A DNA stretch of 64,000 nucleotides, from assembly GCA_001312405.1 (NCBI GenBank), contig BBDR01000015.1:42003-106002 (forward strand). The letters are read 5' to 3'. Both the position numbers and the translations under genes were made by a program. Positions 30,918 to 40,514 of the stretch are shown one piece after another. The notes under the pieces were generated by a model that was not told the DNA's origin, searched no databases, and saw only the letters and a list, made by a program, of their open reading frames with translations. Position 1 is the first letter of the stretch, and the number at the start of each line of letters is the position of its first letter. The stretch comes from Clostridium sp. NkU-1 (GTDB lineage Bacteria; Bacillota_A; Clostridia; Lachnospirales; Lachnospiraceae).

Positions 30918-31808
30918 ATGTATAAGATTTTAAAAGCAGAGATGTTAGCTGACAAGATCTATCTGATGGATGTGGAAGCACCTCGGATTGCCAAAGCCTG
31001 CCAGCCTGGAGAATTTGTTATTGTCAAGATGGATGAAAAAGGAGAGAGAATTCCCCTGACCATCTGTGATTATGATCGTGAGAAGGGCAGCATTACCATT
31101 GTATTCCAGACAGTAGGCGCAAGTACAGAAAAGATGGCTGTATTAAAGACCGGAGACAGCTTTGCAGACGTGGTAGGTCCTCTGGGCAATGCCTCAGAAT
31201 TCGTACACGATGACATAGAAGAACTGAAGAAAAAGAAATATTTATTTGTAGCCGGAGGTGTGGGAACGGCCCCTGTTTATCCTCAGGTGAAATGGATGAG
31301 AGAACACGGCATTGAAGTGGATGTCATCATGGGAGCAAAAACCAAGGATTTATTGATTCTGGAAGATGCCATGAGAGAGCAGGCCGGAAATTTATATGTG
31401 ACCACAGATGACGGATCCTATGAAAGAAAAGGCCTGGTAACTGAGGTAATCAAGGACCTGGTTCAGAACCAGGGGAATAAATACGATGTGTGCGTAGCGA
31501 TCGGACCGATGATCATGATGAAGTTCGTCTGCCTTGTGACCAAGGAACTGGATATTCCTACCGTTGTCAGCTTAAACCCGGTCATGGTAGACGGAACCGG
31601 CATGTGCGGCGCCTGCCGTGTTACAGTTGGCGATGAAGTGAAATTTGCCTGCGTGGATGGACCGGAGTTTGACGGCCACCTGGTAAATTTTGACGAGGCC
31701 ATGAAGCGCCAGATGATGTATAAATCTGAAGAAGGGCGCGCGGTTTTAAAAGAACGTGAAGGCGATACTCATCACGGCGGCTGCGGAATGTGTGGAGGTA
31801 ACGAGTAA
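30918..31808 (+). CDS. nfnA: NADH-dependent ferredoxin:NADP+ oxidoreductase subunit A
   Basis: Small subunit of the electron-bifurcating transhydrogenase (also annotated sulfide dehydrogenase SudB). Intact, 296 aa. An N-terminal flavin-binding barrel is followed by the NAD-binding motif FVAGGVGTAPVYPQ, and a C-terminal Cys cluster for [2Fe-2S] binding (GTGMCGACRVTV...FACVDGPEFDGH). ATG 30918 follows AGGAGG by 6 nt. The stop overlaps the nfnB start by one base. Confidence 0.9.
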   Translation: MYKILKAEMLADKIYLMDVEAPRIAKACQPGEFVIVKMDEKGERIPLTICDYDREKGSITIVFQTVGASTEKMAVLKTGDSFADVVGPLGNASEFVHDDIEELKKKKYLFVAGGVGTAPVYPQVKWMREHGIEVDVIMGAKTKDLLILEDAMREQAGNLYVTTDDGSYERKGLVTEVIKDLVQNQGNKYDVCVAIGPMIMMKFVCLVTKELDIPTVVSLNPVMVDGTGMCGACRVTVGDEVKFACVDGPEFDGHLVNFDEAMKRQMMYKSEEGRAVLKEREGDTHHGGCGMCGGNE

Positions 31809-33196
31809 TGGATGTATTAAAGAAAGTACCAGTAAGAGAACAGGACCCAAAAGTAAGAGCGACCAACTTTGAAGAGGTTTGTCTTGGATATAACGAAGAA
31901 GAAGCAAAAGAAGAAGCCAGCCGCTGCATTAACTGCAAGAATCCGAAATGCGTGGCAGGCTGCCCGGTATCCATTAATATTCCCGGATTTATTAAGGAAG
32001 TAGAAAACGGAAATCATGAGGAGGCTGCCAGGATCATTGCACAGTCCTCTGCACTTCCTGCAGTCTGCGGCCGGGTATGTCCTCAGGAGAGCCAGTGCGA
32101 AGGCAAGTGCATCCGCGGAATCAAGGGTGAACCCATTTCCATCGGAAAGCTGGAGCGTTTTGTGGCGGATTGGTCCAGAGAACATGGTTTCGTACCGGCT
32201 GCCCCGGAAAAGACCAATGGCAAGAAGGTGGCTGTCATCGGTTCCGGTCCTTCCGGATTGACCTGTGCCGGCGATCTGGCTAAACTGGGCTATGAGGTTA
32301 CTATTTTTGAAGCTCTTCATGAGCCGGGCGGCGTATTGACCTACGGCATTCCTGAATTCCGTCTTCCAAAGGAAGGGGTAGTTCAGCCGGAGATTGACAA
32401 CGTAAGAAAGCTTGGCGTTAAGATCGAGACCAATGTGATCATCGGCAAGTCCGTGACCATTGACGAGCTTTTGGATGAAGAAGGATTCCAGGCCGTATTC
32501 ATCGGTTCCGGAGCAGGTCTTCCCATGTTTATGGGAATTCCGGGAGAGAACGCAAACGGCGTATGCTCTGCTAACGAATATTTAACCAGAAGCAACCTGA
32601 TGAAGGCCTTCCGCAGTGATTATGATACTCCTATCGTAGCGGGCAGCAAGGTTGCAGTGGTAGGCGGTGGTAACGTTGCCATGGATGCTGCCAGAACGGC
32701 CCTTCGTCTTGGCGCAGAGGTACATGTTGTATATAGAAGAAGTGAGGCGGAGCTTCCTGCAAGAGCGGAAGAAGTTCACCATGCAAAGGAAGAAGGAATC
32801 ATTTTCAATCTTTTATCCAACCCGGTAGAGATTCTCACCGATGAAAAAGGCTGGGTAAAAGGAATGAAATGCATCAAAATGGAGCTTGGCGAGCCGGATG
32901 CTTCCGGAAGAAGAAGACCTGTGGAGATAAAAGGATCTGAATTCATCATTGATGTGGATACCGTTATCATGTCCCTGGGCACTTCACCTAACCCACTTAT
33001 ATCAAATACAACAAAAGGACTGGATATCAATAAGCGCAAATGTATCATTGCTGAGGAATCGACTGGAAAGACCAGCAAGGAAGGCGTTTATGCAGGAGGA
33101 GATGCGGTAACAGGTGCTGCAACCGTTATTCTGGCTATGGAAGCCGGACGGGCTGGAGCAAGAGGGATTCATGAATATCTTTCCTCCCAGGAATAA
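31808..33196 (+). CDS. nfnB: NADH-dependent ferredoxin:NADP+ oxidoreductase subunit B (GltA-like)
   Basis: Large FAD/[4Fe-4S] subunit, intact, 462 aa. The N-terminal double cluster motif reads CINCKNPKCVAGCP and CGRVCPQESQCEGKC. The first Rossmann motif is VAVIGSGPSGLTCAGDLA and the NADPH-binding one VAVVGGGNVAMDAARTALR. With NfnA it couples NADH and reduced ferredoxin to NADP+ reduction. Glutamate synthase small subunit is the usual misannotation; the adjacent NfnA settles it. Confidence 0.9.
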   Translation: MDVLKKVPVREQDPKVRATNFEEVCLGYNEEEAKEEASRCINCKNPKCVAGCPVSINIPGFIKEVENGNHEEAARIIAQSSALPAVCGRVCPQESQCEGKCIRGIKGEPISIGKLERFVADWSREHGFVPAAPEKTNGKKVAVIGSGPSGLTCAGDLAKLGYEVTIFEALHEPGGVLTYGIPEFRLPKEGVVQPEIDNVRKLGVKIETNVIIGKSVTIDELLDEEGFQAVFIGSGAGLPMFMGIPGENANGVCSANEYLTRSNLMKAFRSDYDTPIVAGSKVAVVGGGNVAMDAARTALRLGAEVHVVYRRSEAELPARAEEVHHAKEEGIIFNLLSNPVEILTDEKGWVKGMKCIKMELGEPDASGRRRPVEIKGSEFIIDVDTVIMSLGTSPNPLISNTTKGLDINKRKCIIAEESTGKTSKEGVYAGGDAVTGAATVILAMEAGRAGARGIHEYLSSQE

Positions 33197-33279
33197 TCCA
33201 GATAGTCAAATATCCGCAGCATTCACCGGATACAGGAATGAACCATTCCTGCGTCTGGCTCATTGCCTGTAGAAATTAA

Positions 33280-33306
33280 GGGCCGCCATTTATTGGCGGT
33301 CCTTTT
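33280..33306 (+). terminator. Terminator after nfnAB
   Basis: GGGCCGCCA / TTGGCGGTCC stem with a 4-nt loop, then TTTT. A small perfect CAGGAATG/CATTCCTG hairpin precedes it at 33233-33251. Confidence 0.8.
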
Positions 33307-33328
33307 GAAAGGTTGTGATACATACTTT

Positions 33329-34717
33329 ATGAACAAGAAAATTGATTTATTAAAAGGACACATTTTTACATCACTGACCGGCCTGGCCCTTCCGATCATG
33401 GTCACGGCCCTGGTTCAGATGGCCTATAGTCTGACAGATATGGCTGGATTGGTTTTGTCGGTTCTCCGGCTGTAGCGGCGGTCGGCGCAGGGGGAATGTA
33501 CGTCTGGCTTTCCCAGGGCGTTGTCGCTCTGGCAAAGATGGGCGGCCAGGTAAAGGTAGCCCATTCTCTTGGAAAGGGCAACAAAGAGGAAGCGGCAATC
33601 TATGCTTCCGGTTCGATTCAGATGGGGCTTTTGTTTGCGCTGCTGTATGGCCTGGTAACATTTTTTGGGGCTAGGCCTTTGATCGGATTTTTCGGACTGA
33701 ACGATGCTTCCGTTGCCTATAATGCCCAGGTCTACTTAAAGATCACCTGTGGTTTGATTATATTTTCCTATTTGAATTCGATTATTACCGGGATCATGAC
33801 AGCTATGGGTGACAGCAGAACACCGCTGCTTGCTAACTTCATCGGCCTGGTTTTGAATATGATACTGGATCCTGTCCTGATCTTTGGAGTGGGTCCGCTG
33901 AAGGGTTCAGGAGTGGCGGGAGCGGCCATTGCCACGGTCATGGCCCAGGCAGTCGTCACCACAGTATTTCTCATTGCCATACGAAAGGACCAGGTGGTGT
34001 TTGATAAGGTGAAGGTACTCTGTAAGGTTCCCTGGGATTATATGAAAGCCATGATCCGGATCGGTTTCCCTGCCTCTGTTCAGAACTTTATCTATACCAG
34101 CATTTCCATGATCCTGACCCGGTTTGTGACCGGATTTGGAGATACAGCGGTGGCAGTGCTCCGGGTGGGCGGCCAGATCGAATCCATATCATGGATGACG
34201 GCAGATGGATTTGGGGCAGCCATTAATTCCTTTGTGGGACAAAATTACGGGGCCAGACAGTATGGAAGAGTGAAAAAAGGCTATTTTACGGCTACGGGAG
34301 TTATGTTTGTATGGGGATTGTTCTGCACGGTTCTTCTGATCGCCTTTCCGGAGCAAATATTCGGATTGTTCATCCATGAACCAGAGGTTATTCCCATGGG
34401 AGTGCGCTATCTGGTGATCCTGGGCATCTGCCAGATGTTCATGTGCATTGAACTGACAACAGTAGGGGCCCTCTCCGGCCTTGGCCGGACCCTTCTCTGC
34501 TCAGTCATCAGCGTTGTGTTTACTTCTGCCAGGATACCTCTTGCCATGGTGTTAAGCAGTACCTCCCTTGGGCTTGACGGAATCTGGTGGGCTTTCACGA
34601 TTTCAAGCATCATCAAAGGAATTTTATTTTTTTATTTCTTTCCTTATTGTGTCGGGAAAACTGCCCAGGGATAAACACCTGGTCCAGGCGGAAACGGGTC
34701 TTGAACAGGCGGATTAA
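33329..34717 (+). CDS. MATE-family multidrug efflux protein
   Basis: Na+ or H+ coupled exporter with 12 hydrophobic segments, about 462 aa. The N-terminus MNKKIDLLKGHIFTSLTGLA is followed by two MatE repeats, with ALPIMVTALVQMAYSLTDM in the first. Frame breaks near 33450 and in the T7 run near 34630; the second hides the true hydrophilic tail (KLPRDKHLVQAETGLEQAD), so the stop is TAA 34715-34717. The start codon context is weak. Confidence 0.88.
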
Positions 34718-34852
34718 AAGAGAAATGGGCATTAGCCGTATTTTTACAGTAATAATGATCTGCGCACTACTGGGGAATAGAAGAGAATGAGGGTTAAAGA
34801 GGCCAATCATCCGGTTATTTCATAAATATATCAAAATTTAACAAAATAGTAC

Positions 34853-34882
34853 TTGAATTTTACCATGATTATACGCTAACAT
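34853..34882 (+). promoter_or_regulatory. Possible promoter of the NlpC/P60 gene
   Basis: TTGAAT (34853-34858) and TAACAT (34877-34882) with an 18-bp spacer. Moderate match. Confidence 0.4.
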
Positions 34883-34916
34883 ATAAGGTAGAAAAAAAAG
34901 GGAAAAGGAACTGACG

Positions 34917-36170
34917 ATGAAACGAAAAATACAGAATATGTATGAAAGAAACAGGAGAATGTTCAAAAAGCTTCTCTGCGGTCTGTTGGTAAGTGCAATG
35001 GTCTGCGGCCAGACTGTTCCCGCCTGGGCCACGTCAAAAGCGGAAAAAGAAAAAAACAGGAAGCGCAAAAAAAGCTGGAAGAGGCAAATAAAAAAGCCCA
35101 GGATGCAGAAAGCAAAAAGAGCGCTGCACAGAATCAGGTGTCAAAGCTGACCTCTGATCTGACTACTCTTTTGTCTGATATCAAGGTTCTGGAAAGTGAT
35201 ATGGCAAGCAAGGAAGCAGAGATCAAGCAGGCTGAGCTTGATTATGCAGAGGCTAAGAAAGATGAAGAAAAGCAGTACGTCTCCATGAAGAAGAGGATCC
35301 AGTACATGTATGAAAAGGGAGATACAGAATATCTGGATATTTTCCTTCAGGTGAAGAACATGTCTGACCTTCTTAATAAGGCGGAATACGTAGAAGGAAT
35401 TTATACATACGATCGGGATATGCTGATAACCTTCCAGGAGACAAAGCAGAAGGTGGCCGATTATAAGTCAGACTTAGAAGAGGACAAGGCTGAGATGGAG
35501 GTCATGGAGTTAGAGTATAAGGAACAGCAGTCCGCACTTGAAACTCTGATCTCCACGAAGAAAAAAAGAAGTATCTAATTTTGACAGCCAGCTTGCACAG
35601 GCTAAGCAGGATGCGGCTGCTTATGCCAAGACGGTAGCAAAGAAGAATGAGGAGATCCGCAAGGCAAAAGAAGAGGAGGCCAGGAAGAAGGCAGCCGAAG
35701 AAGCCAGGAAAAAGGCGGAGGAAGAGGCCAGAAGGAAGGCTGCGGCAAACACCAGCTCGAAACCCAAGTCCTCTAATGCCAACAACAAGTACACCGGTCC
35801 ATCTGCAGCCAAGAGCAATGGCGGAACAGCGGAAGGCCGTGCGGTCGCAGATTACGGACTTCAGTTTGTGGGGAACCCCTATGTATTTGGAGGAACCAGC
35901 CTGACCAATGGTGCAGACTGCTCCGGATTTGTACAGGCTATTTACAGGCATTTCGGGTATTCTCTTCCAAGAAGCTCTTCGGAGCAGCGCTCTGCTGGCC
36001 GGGAGGTATCCTATTCCGAGGCCCAGCCGGGAGATCTTATCTGCTATGCAGGCCATATCGGGATCTATATCGGTAATGGACAAATTGTTCATGCCAGTTC
36101 TCCGGCAACGGGAATTAAGGTGGGAACAGCTACTTACAGGACGATCCTTTCCGTAAGAAGAATTTTATAG
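34917..36170 (+). CDS. Secreted coiled-coil NlpC/P60 peptidoglycan endopeptidase (CwlO-like)
   Basis: The signal peptide (KKLLCGLLVSAMVCGQTVP, cleavage after AWA) is followed by about 200 residues of coiled coil (KLTSDLTTLLSDIKVLESDM onward), an Ala/Lys/Glu-rich linker and a C-terminal NlpC/P60 domain. The catalytic Cys is in GADCSGFVQ, His in GHIGIYIG, and the third polar residue in VHASSP. Frame breaks near 35057 and 35570. The CwlO/PcsB-type layout suggests a cell-separation or elongation DL-endopeptidase controlled through its coiled coil, possibly by FtsEX. Confidence 0.87.
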
Positions 36171-36177
36171 GGCATCC

Positions 36178-36213
36178 GGAAACAGGGGGGATAATCATAT
36201 CCCCCCTGTTTCC
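36178..36213 (+). terminator. Terminator after the NlpC/P60 gene
   Basis: GGAAACAGGGGGGAT and its complement form a 15-bp stem. A short A/T tail follows. Confidence 0.75.
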
Positions 36214-36326
36214 TTAAAAAAGGCTTGCGGAATTCGACATTATATGAGAAAATGTAATCAAGTATGATGTGATATATTTAACAAAGTACTGTTCACAATT
36301 ATTACTTATTCGAAAGGAGTTTTAAC

Positions 36327-37019
36327 ATGATTTATTCACAGGAAGTAGAAGAGATGTGCACAGTGGCACAGGGCGTTCATCACGGCGCTGCTCCAATCCC
36401 AGAAGAAGCAAAATGGGTAAAATCTAGAGAAGTTAAAGATATCTCCGGTCTGACACATGGCGTTGGCTGGTGTGCTCCTCAGCAGGGTGCATGCAAGTTG
36501 ACTCTTAACGTAAAAGAGGGTATTATTCAGGAAGCATTAGTAGAGACAATCGGCTGCTCCGGTATGACACACTCCGCTGCTATGGCAGCAGAGATCCTGC
36601 CAGGACTTACCGTTTTAGAAGCATTAAATACAGACCTTGTTTGTGACGCTATCAACACCGCTATGAGAGAATTATTCTTACAGATCGCATATGGCAGAAC
36701 ACAGAGTGCATTTTCTGAGGATGGACTTCCGGTAGGTGCGGGACTGGAAGATTTAGGAAAGGGTCTCCGTTCACAGGTTGGTACCATGTACGGAACATTA
36801 AAGAAAGGTCCTCGTTACTTAGAGATGGCGGAAGGCTATGTAACCGGTATTGCTCTCGATGAAGAAGACCAGATCATTGGCTATCAGTTCGTAAGCCTTG
36901 GAAAGATGACTGACTTCATCAAGAAGGGTGATGATCCGAATACTGCTTGGGAAAAGGCAAAGGGACAGTACGGACGCGTTGCCGAAGCTGCTAAGATCAT
37001 TGACCCAAGACATGAATAA
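36327..37019 (+). CDS. NifU-like iron-sulfur scaffold-domain protein
   Basis: Intact, 230 aa, with RBS AAAGGAG. A NifU_N-like core has conserved Cys in HGVGWCAPQQGACKL and in ETIGCSGMTHS, followed by an EILPGLTVLEAL helix. It lacks IscS-type neighbours. The GGGtGRT gene lies 75 bases downstream, a pairing seen repeatedly in clostridia. Probably handles an Fe-S cluster or metal for its partner; true function unknown. Confidence 0.72.
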   Translation: MIYSQEVEEMCTVAQGVHHGAAPIPEEAKWVKSREVKDISGLTHGVGWCAPQQGACKLTLNVKEGIIQEALVETIGCSGMTHSAAMAAEILPGLTVLEALNTDLVCDAINTAMRELFLQIAYGRTQSAFSEDGLPVGAGLEDLGKGLRSQVGTMYGTLKKGPRYLEMAEGYVTGIALDEEDQIIGYQFVSLGKMTDFIKKGDDPNTAWEKAKGQYGRVAEAAKIIDPRHE

Positions 37020-37094
37020 TCGGTTTGGCACAAGCCTGTCGGTTACCGGTTATCAAAGCGAAGATATTTGGCCAATAATAAGGAGGACAAGATA

Positions 37095-38106
37095 ATGGCA
37101 TTATTTGAATCATATGAAAGAAGAATTGACAAAATCAATTCTGTATTAAACAGCTATGGCATTGCTTCTATTGAAGAAGCTGAAAAGATTACAAAAGATG
37201 CAGGTCTGGATGTATACGAGCAGGTGAAGAAGATTCAGCTATCTGCTTTGAAAATGCCTGTTGGGCTTACATCGTTGGCGCAGCAATTGCAATCAAGAAG
37301 GACTGCAGAAAAGCGGCTGACGCAGCAGCAGCGATTGGAGAAGGTCTTCAGGCTTTCTGTATTCCAGGTTCCGTTGCCGACCAGCGTAAAGTAGGTCTGG
37401 GACATGGTAACTTAGGAAAGATGCTTCTGGAAGAAGATACTGATTGCTTCTGCTTTTTAGCAGGCCATGAGTCTTTTGCAGCAGCAGAAGGCGCAATTGG
37501 TATTGCTGAGAAGGCAAACAAGGTTCGTCAGAAACCATTAAGAGTTATTTTAAATGGTTTAGGAAAGGATGCAGCTCAGATCATTTCCAGAATCAATGGA
37601 TTTACATATGTTGAAACAGAGATGGATTATTACACAGGCGAAGTAAAAGAGCTTTGGAGAAAGTCCTACTCAGAAGGCTTAAGAGCAAAGGTTAACTGCT
37701 ACGGCGCAAACGATGTAACAGAAGGCGTTGCAGTTATGTGGAAGGAAGGCGTTGACGTTTCCATCACAGGAAACTCCACCAACCCAACCAGATTCCAGCA
37801 TCCGGTAGCAGGAACCTATAAGAAGGAATGTACAGAGAAGGGCAAAAAAAATACTTCTCCGTAGCATCCGGCGGCGGTACAGGACGTACCCTTCATCCGG
37901 ATAATATGGCAGCAGGTCCTGCTTCCTACGGTATGACTGATACCATGGGACGTATGCATTCTGATGCCCAGTTCGCAGGTTCTTCTTCCGTTCCGGCTCA
38001 CGTGGAAATGATGGGTCTGATCGGTATGGGTAATAACCCAATGGTTGGAGCTACCGTGGCTGTGGCTGTAGGAATCGAAGAGAGTGCAAGAGACGGTAAA
38101 TTTTAA
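37095..38106 (+). CDS. GGGtGRT-family protein of unknown function
   Basis: About 336 aa after repair of breaks near 37245 and in the A8 run near 37850. Carries the name-giving SGGGTGRTLHPDN motif near residue 265, conserved GHESFAAAEGAIG and a Gly/Met-rich end (GLIGMGNNPMVGATVAVAVG). AGGAGG lies 8 nt before ATG 37095. Conserved beside the NifU-like gene in strict anaerobes, so the two probably act together. No catalytic function is established to my knowledge. Confidence 0.8.
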
Positions 38107-38232
38107 TAAAATGCTGATGGAATAAGGATTTTTGAAGAATATAAAAATGTCTGGTGGCTGGAACAATAAAGTTTGCTATCCCTATTATGCTTAAACTTGA
38201 CATTTTATCAGATTTGATATAATATGAGGTTA

Positions 38233-38318
38233 GCAGAGAAATGAAAGTGTGTGTACTGTGACACAAAGCGATACCCCAGAAAGCGGCAACTTTCTGGGGT
38301 ATCTTTTTCCTTATAGGG
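38233..38318 (+). ncRNA. Candidate antitoxin small RNA
   Basis: A -35 TTGACA lies upstream, with a TATAAT-like box close to it, and the transcript ends at a perfect hairpin (ATACCCCAGAAAG / CTTTCTGGGGTAT) plus CTTTTT. Its 5' part (38236-38254) repeats the strand opposite the toxin coding start at 38406-38424: 13 identical bases, then two G-for-A changes that keep G-U pairing. The RNA could therefore bind the toxin mRNA early in its coding region. Confidence 0.6.
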
Positions 38319-38342
38319 TGGAGTAACCCAGGCTAGCTGCTG

Positions 38343-38429
38343 TTACTTTTTTCTGTCTAACCATTTACCAATATAGTAGCAGAATATACCGGCCACGACA
38401 GAAATGAGAAATGAAAGTATGTATTGCAC
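38343..38429 (-). CDS. Type I toxin-like membrane peptide, 28 aa
   Basis: GTG 38429 follows AAGGAGGTGACACA. The peptide has a hydrophobic helix (ILSFLISVVAGIFCYYIG) and the charged tail KWLDRKK, the hallmark of a widespread Firmicute small-toxin family. The promoter lies immediately upstream. The convergent small RNA beside it carries a near-copy of the complement of its start region, consistent with RNA-based repression. Confidence 0.7.
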   Translation of the reverse strand: MQYILSFLISVVAGIFCYYIGKWLDRKK

Positions 38430-38471
38430 TGTGTCACCTCCTTCCTGCTGGAAAGAGTCAACAGCAATTTA

Positions 38472-38500
38472 ATTATATCTTCTTAATAAAGTGTTGTCTA
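38472..38500 (-). promoter_or_regulatory. Promoter of the 28-aa toxin
   Basis: Minus-strand -35 TAGACA (38495-38500), 17-bp spacer, -10 TATAAT (38472-38477). Predicted leader of about 36 nt. Confidence 0.7.
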
Positions 38501-38610
38501 TGGTATTGTAGATTAAAAATTATGGAGAGTTATGAGCAGCAATCAGTGTGGCAGAGAGCCCGTCCATAGCATACAAACACCCTGGAATTCTTTGAAAATC
38601 AAGCCTTAAC

Positions 38611-38650
38611 AGTTTCTGTTGAAGAAAGTGCAAGGAAGGTAAATTCTAAG
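38611..38650 (+). pseudogene. Possible remnant of a second GGGtGRT gene tail
   Basis: GAAGAAAGTGCAAGGAAGGT then AAATTCTAA resembles the GGGtGRT 3' end at 38074-38106 (EESAR...GKF stop) with a few mismatches and one gap. Short, so chance similarity is possible. Confidence 0.4.
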
Positions 38651-38670
38651 GAATACCCTGATCTTACAAG

Positions 38671-38719
38671 AACCTTATTTTTAGAAAAGAGGAGTCGCTT
38701 TGCCGGTTCTTCTTTTTGA
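38671..38719 (+). terminator. Hairpin before the GNAT gene
   Basis: AAGAACC pairs with GGTTCTT around a ~30-nt loop, then CTTTTTG. It ends the toxin-antitoxin intergenic region; the rest of 38431-38750 holds no gene I can support. Confidence 0.5.
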
Positions 38720-38750
38720 TTATTAGAATATCCGGTCAGGAGGAAACGGT

Positions 38751-39518
38751 ATGACCAATGAAAGAATTATAGAAATCGCAATGAACCAGTCTGCAATTGA
38801 TGCAAACTGTCAGCCCGGAGATTTTTGTACCAGTGAAAATAAGGTTATGATTTCAGCTCAAAATGCAAATGCCAGAAAATATCTGGAATTGCCATTATAT
38901 TGTAATTTAATCTCTTATGGAAACAATATTGTTGCATCGGTGGTCCAGGAGATTGCCGAATTTGTTAAAGAATATATCAATAAATATCCTGTTATTAATT
39001 GTTTTGAAACGCCCAACCTCCACATCCTGAACGACGAGCTTCAGGAGAAGGGAATGAGAATCTGCTTTATGGCCGAATACTTTCTCCCAGATTTAAATAT
39101 CCTTGCCCCCATAGACTGCGGTTATGAAATCAGGATTTTGCAGCCAGAGGAGTTTCAGGATTTCTATACTCCCCAGTGGAGCAATGCGTTGTGTGAAAAG
39201 CGGAAGCATCTGGACGTTTTAGCAGCGGCCGTTTATGACAATGGGAAACTGGCAGGGCTGGCGGGCTGCTCCGCTGACTGCGATACCATGTGGCAGATCG
39301 GTATTGATGTTCTGCCGGAATACCGGAGGAAGGGAATTGCCAGCGCTTTGACCAGCCGCCTGGCTTTGGAGGTTTTAGACAGGGGAAAAGTCCCCTTTTA
39401 CTGCACCGCCTGGTCCAATATCAAATCGGTCCGGAATGCCATAAAAAGCGGCTTTAAGCCGGCCTGGGTCGAGGTGACTGCTAAAAGTATGGATTCTGTC
39501 GCAGAAATGAACCAGTAA
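38751..39518 (+). CDS. GNAT-family N-acetyltransferase
   Basis: Intact, 255 aa, AGGAGG before ATG 38751. The C-terminal GNAT domain is clear: IGIDVLPEYRRKGIASALTS supplies the acetyl-CoA pyrophosphate loop (RRKGIA), and SNIKSVRNAIKSGFKPAWVE is the following helix-strand. The N-terminal ~110 residues form a degenerate second lobe. The substrate is unknown. A terminator follows. Confidence 0.8.
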   Translation: MTNERIIEIAMNQSAIDANCQPGDFCTSENKVMISAQNANARKYLELPLYCNLISYGNNIVASVVQEIAEFVKEYINKYPVINCFETPNLHILNDELQEKGMRICFMAEYFLPDLNILAPIDCGYEIRILQPEEFQDFYTPQWSNALCEKRKHLDVLAAAVYDNGKLAGLAGCSADCDTMWQIGIDVLPEYRRKGIASALTSRLALEVLDRGKVPFYCTAWSNIKSVRNAIKSGFKPAWVEVTAKSMDSVAEMNQ

Positions 39519-39558
39519 CTTTTTTTATGAGAAACAAAAATGCCCGGAGGGTAAAAGA

Positions 39559-39608
39559 AAACCTTCAAACAGATAATCTTAAAAATCATCGGTTTGAAGG
39601 TTTTTTAA
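39559..39608 (+). terminator. Terminator between the GNAT and sod genes
   Basis: AAAACCTTCAAAC pairs with GTTTGAAGGTTTT, followed by Ts. Serves convergent genes. Confidence 0.8.
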
Positions 39609-39654
39609 AACAGCAATAAAAATAATTTGAATTTGATAATCCGGACCGTCCATA

Positions 39655-40290
39655 TTAAGACTCAGCGTTGATGCACGCTTTATAACGTTCGTCCGCCGCC
39701 TCCCAGCTTACCACATGGAACCAGTCTTCTATGTATGCGGCCCTGTCGTTGAACCGCTTCAAAAAAATAGGCGTGTTCCCAGCAGTCGATACCTGCAATC
39801 ACACAAAGTCCATCTGAGATAGGGGAATTCTGGTTTGGTGTTGTTACGAACTTAAGCCTTGTGTTGGAGTCCACTACCAGCCATGCATATCCGGAACCGA
39901 ACACAGACAGCGCGTATTTTTGAATTCATCAAAAAACTGTTCCACTGATCCAAAACTATCCTGAATGGCAGGATATAATGTTTCGGCCTGGGACCTGGTC
40001 ATGGAATTGGTCATTCCGGCAAAATAAATAATGTGGTTATAGACTCCCCCTCCATTATTGATGATGCCCTGACGGGCTTCCGCAGGAAGGCTTTCCGTAT
40101 CGGACAGCAGCTCCTCCAAAGACATGTTTTGCAACTGGGGATATTCCCTAAGGATCCCATTAAGATTTGCAACATACCGCTGCTGAAGCCTGTCATGGTG
40201 CAGATACATGGTTTGGGTGTCAATGTAGGGTTCCAGTGCATCGTATGGATACGGCAGCGGCATATTTACAAAGGGATAATGTTCATTCAT
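39655..40290 (-). CDS. Fe/Mn superoxide dismutase family protein
   Basis: About 210 aa once breaks near 39765 and 39905 are joined. Metal ligands are visible: His in MYLHHDRLQQRYV, His in VYNHIIYF, Asp and His in IDCWEHAYF. The C-terminal WFHVVSWEAADERYKAC matches the family. The N-terminus lacks a signal peptide, so it is cytoplasmic. Fits the rubrerythrin gene nearby as an oxygen-defence component of an anaerobe. Confidence 0.85.
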
Positions 40291-40428
40291 GGTTAATGTC
40301 CTCGCTATTAATTTGTATATATATATTCAAAACTTAAGGATATATGATGGATAAGCAGGAGCTTGGGAAAGAAATCCATATAGGCTTTGTTATAGGTTTT
40401 ATTTATAACCAGGTCATAATAATATCTA

Positions 40429-40462
40429 TTAACACTTAGCCGTGAAACAAGGTATAATACCT
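40429..40462 (+). promoter_or_regulatory. metY promoter with a palindrome over the -10
   Basis: -35 TTAACA (40429-40434), 18-bp spacer, -10 TATAAT (40453-40458). The -10 lies inside the perfect palindrome AGGTATAATACCT (40450-40462), whose ATACCT halves resemble the boxes near the Rrf2 gene. Confidence 0.55.
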
Positions 40463-40514
40463 ACTAAGAAGATATGAAATAAATAAACAATATATCATTT
40501 AGGAGGAAATTCAT

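Noticed and set aside
31463..33078. Minus-strand frames opposite nfnA and nfnB
   Set aside because: Shadows of intact, highly conserved plus-strand genes.
40291..40514. SAM riboswitch or T-box before metY
   Set aside because: No T-box sequence and no SAM-I core; the leader is short and AT-rich with only a palindromic -10.
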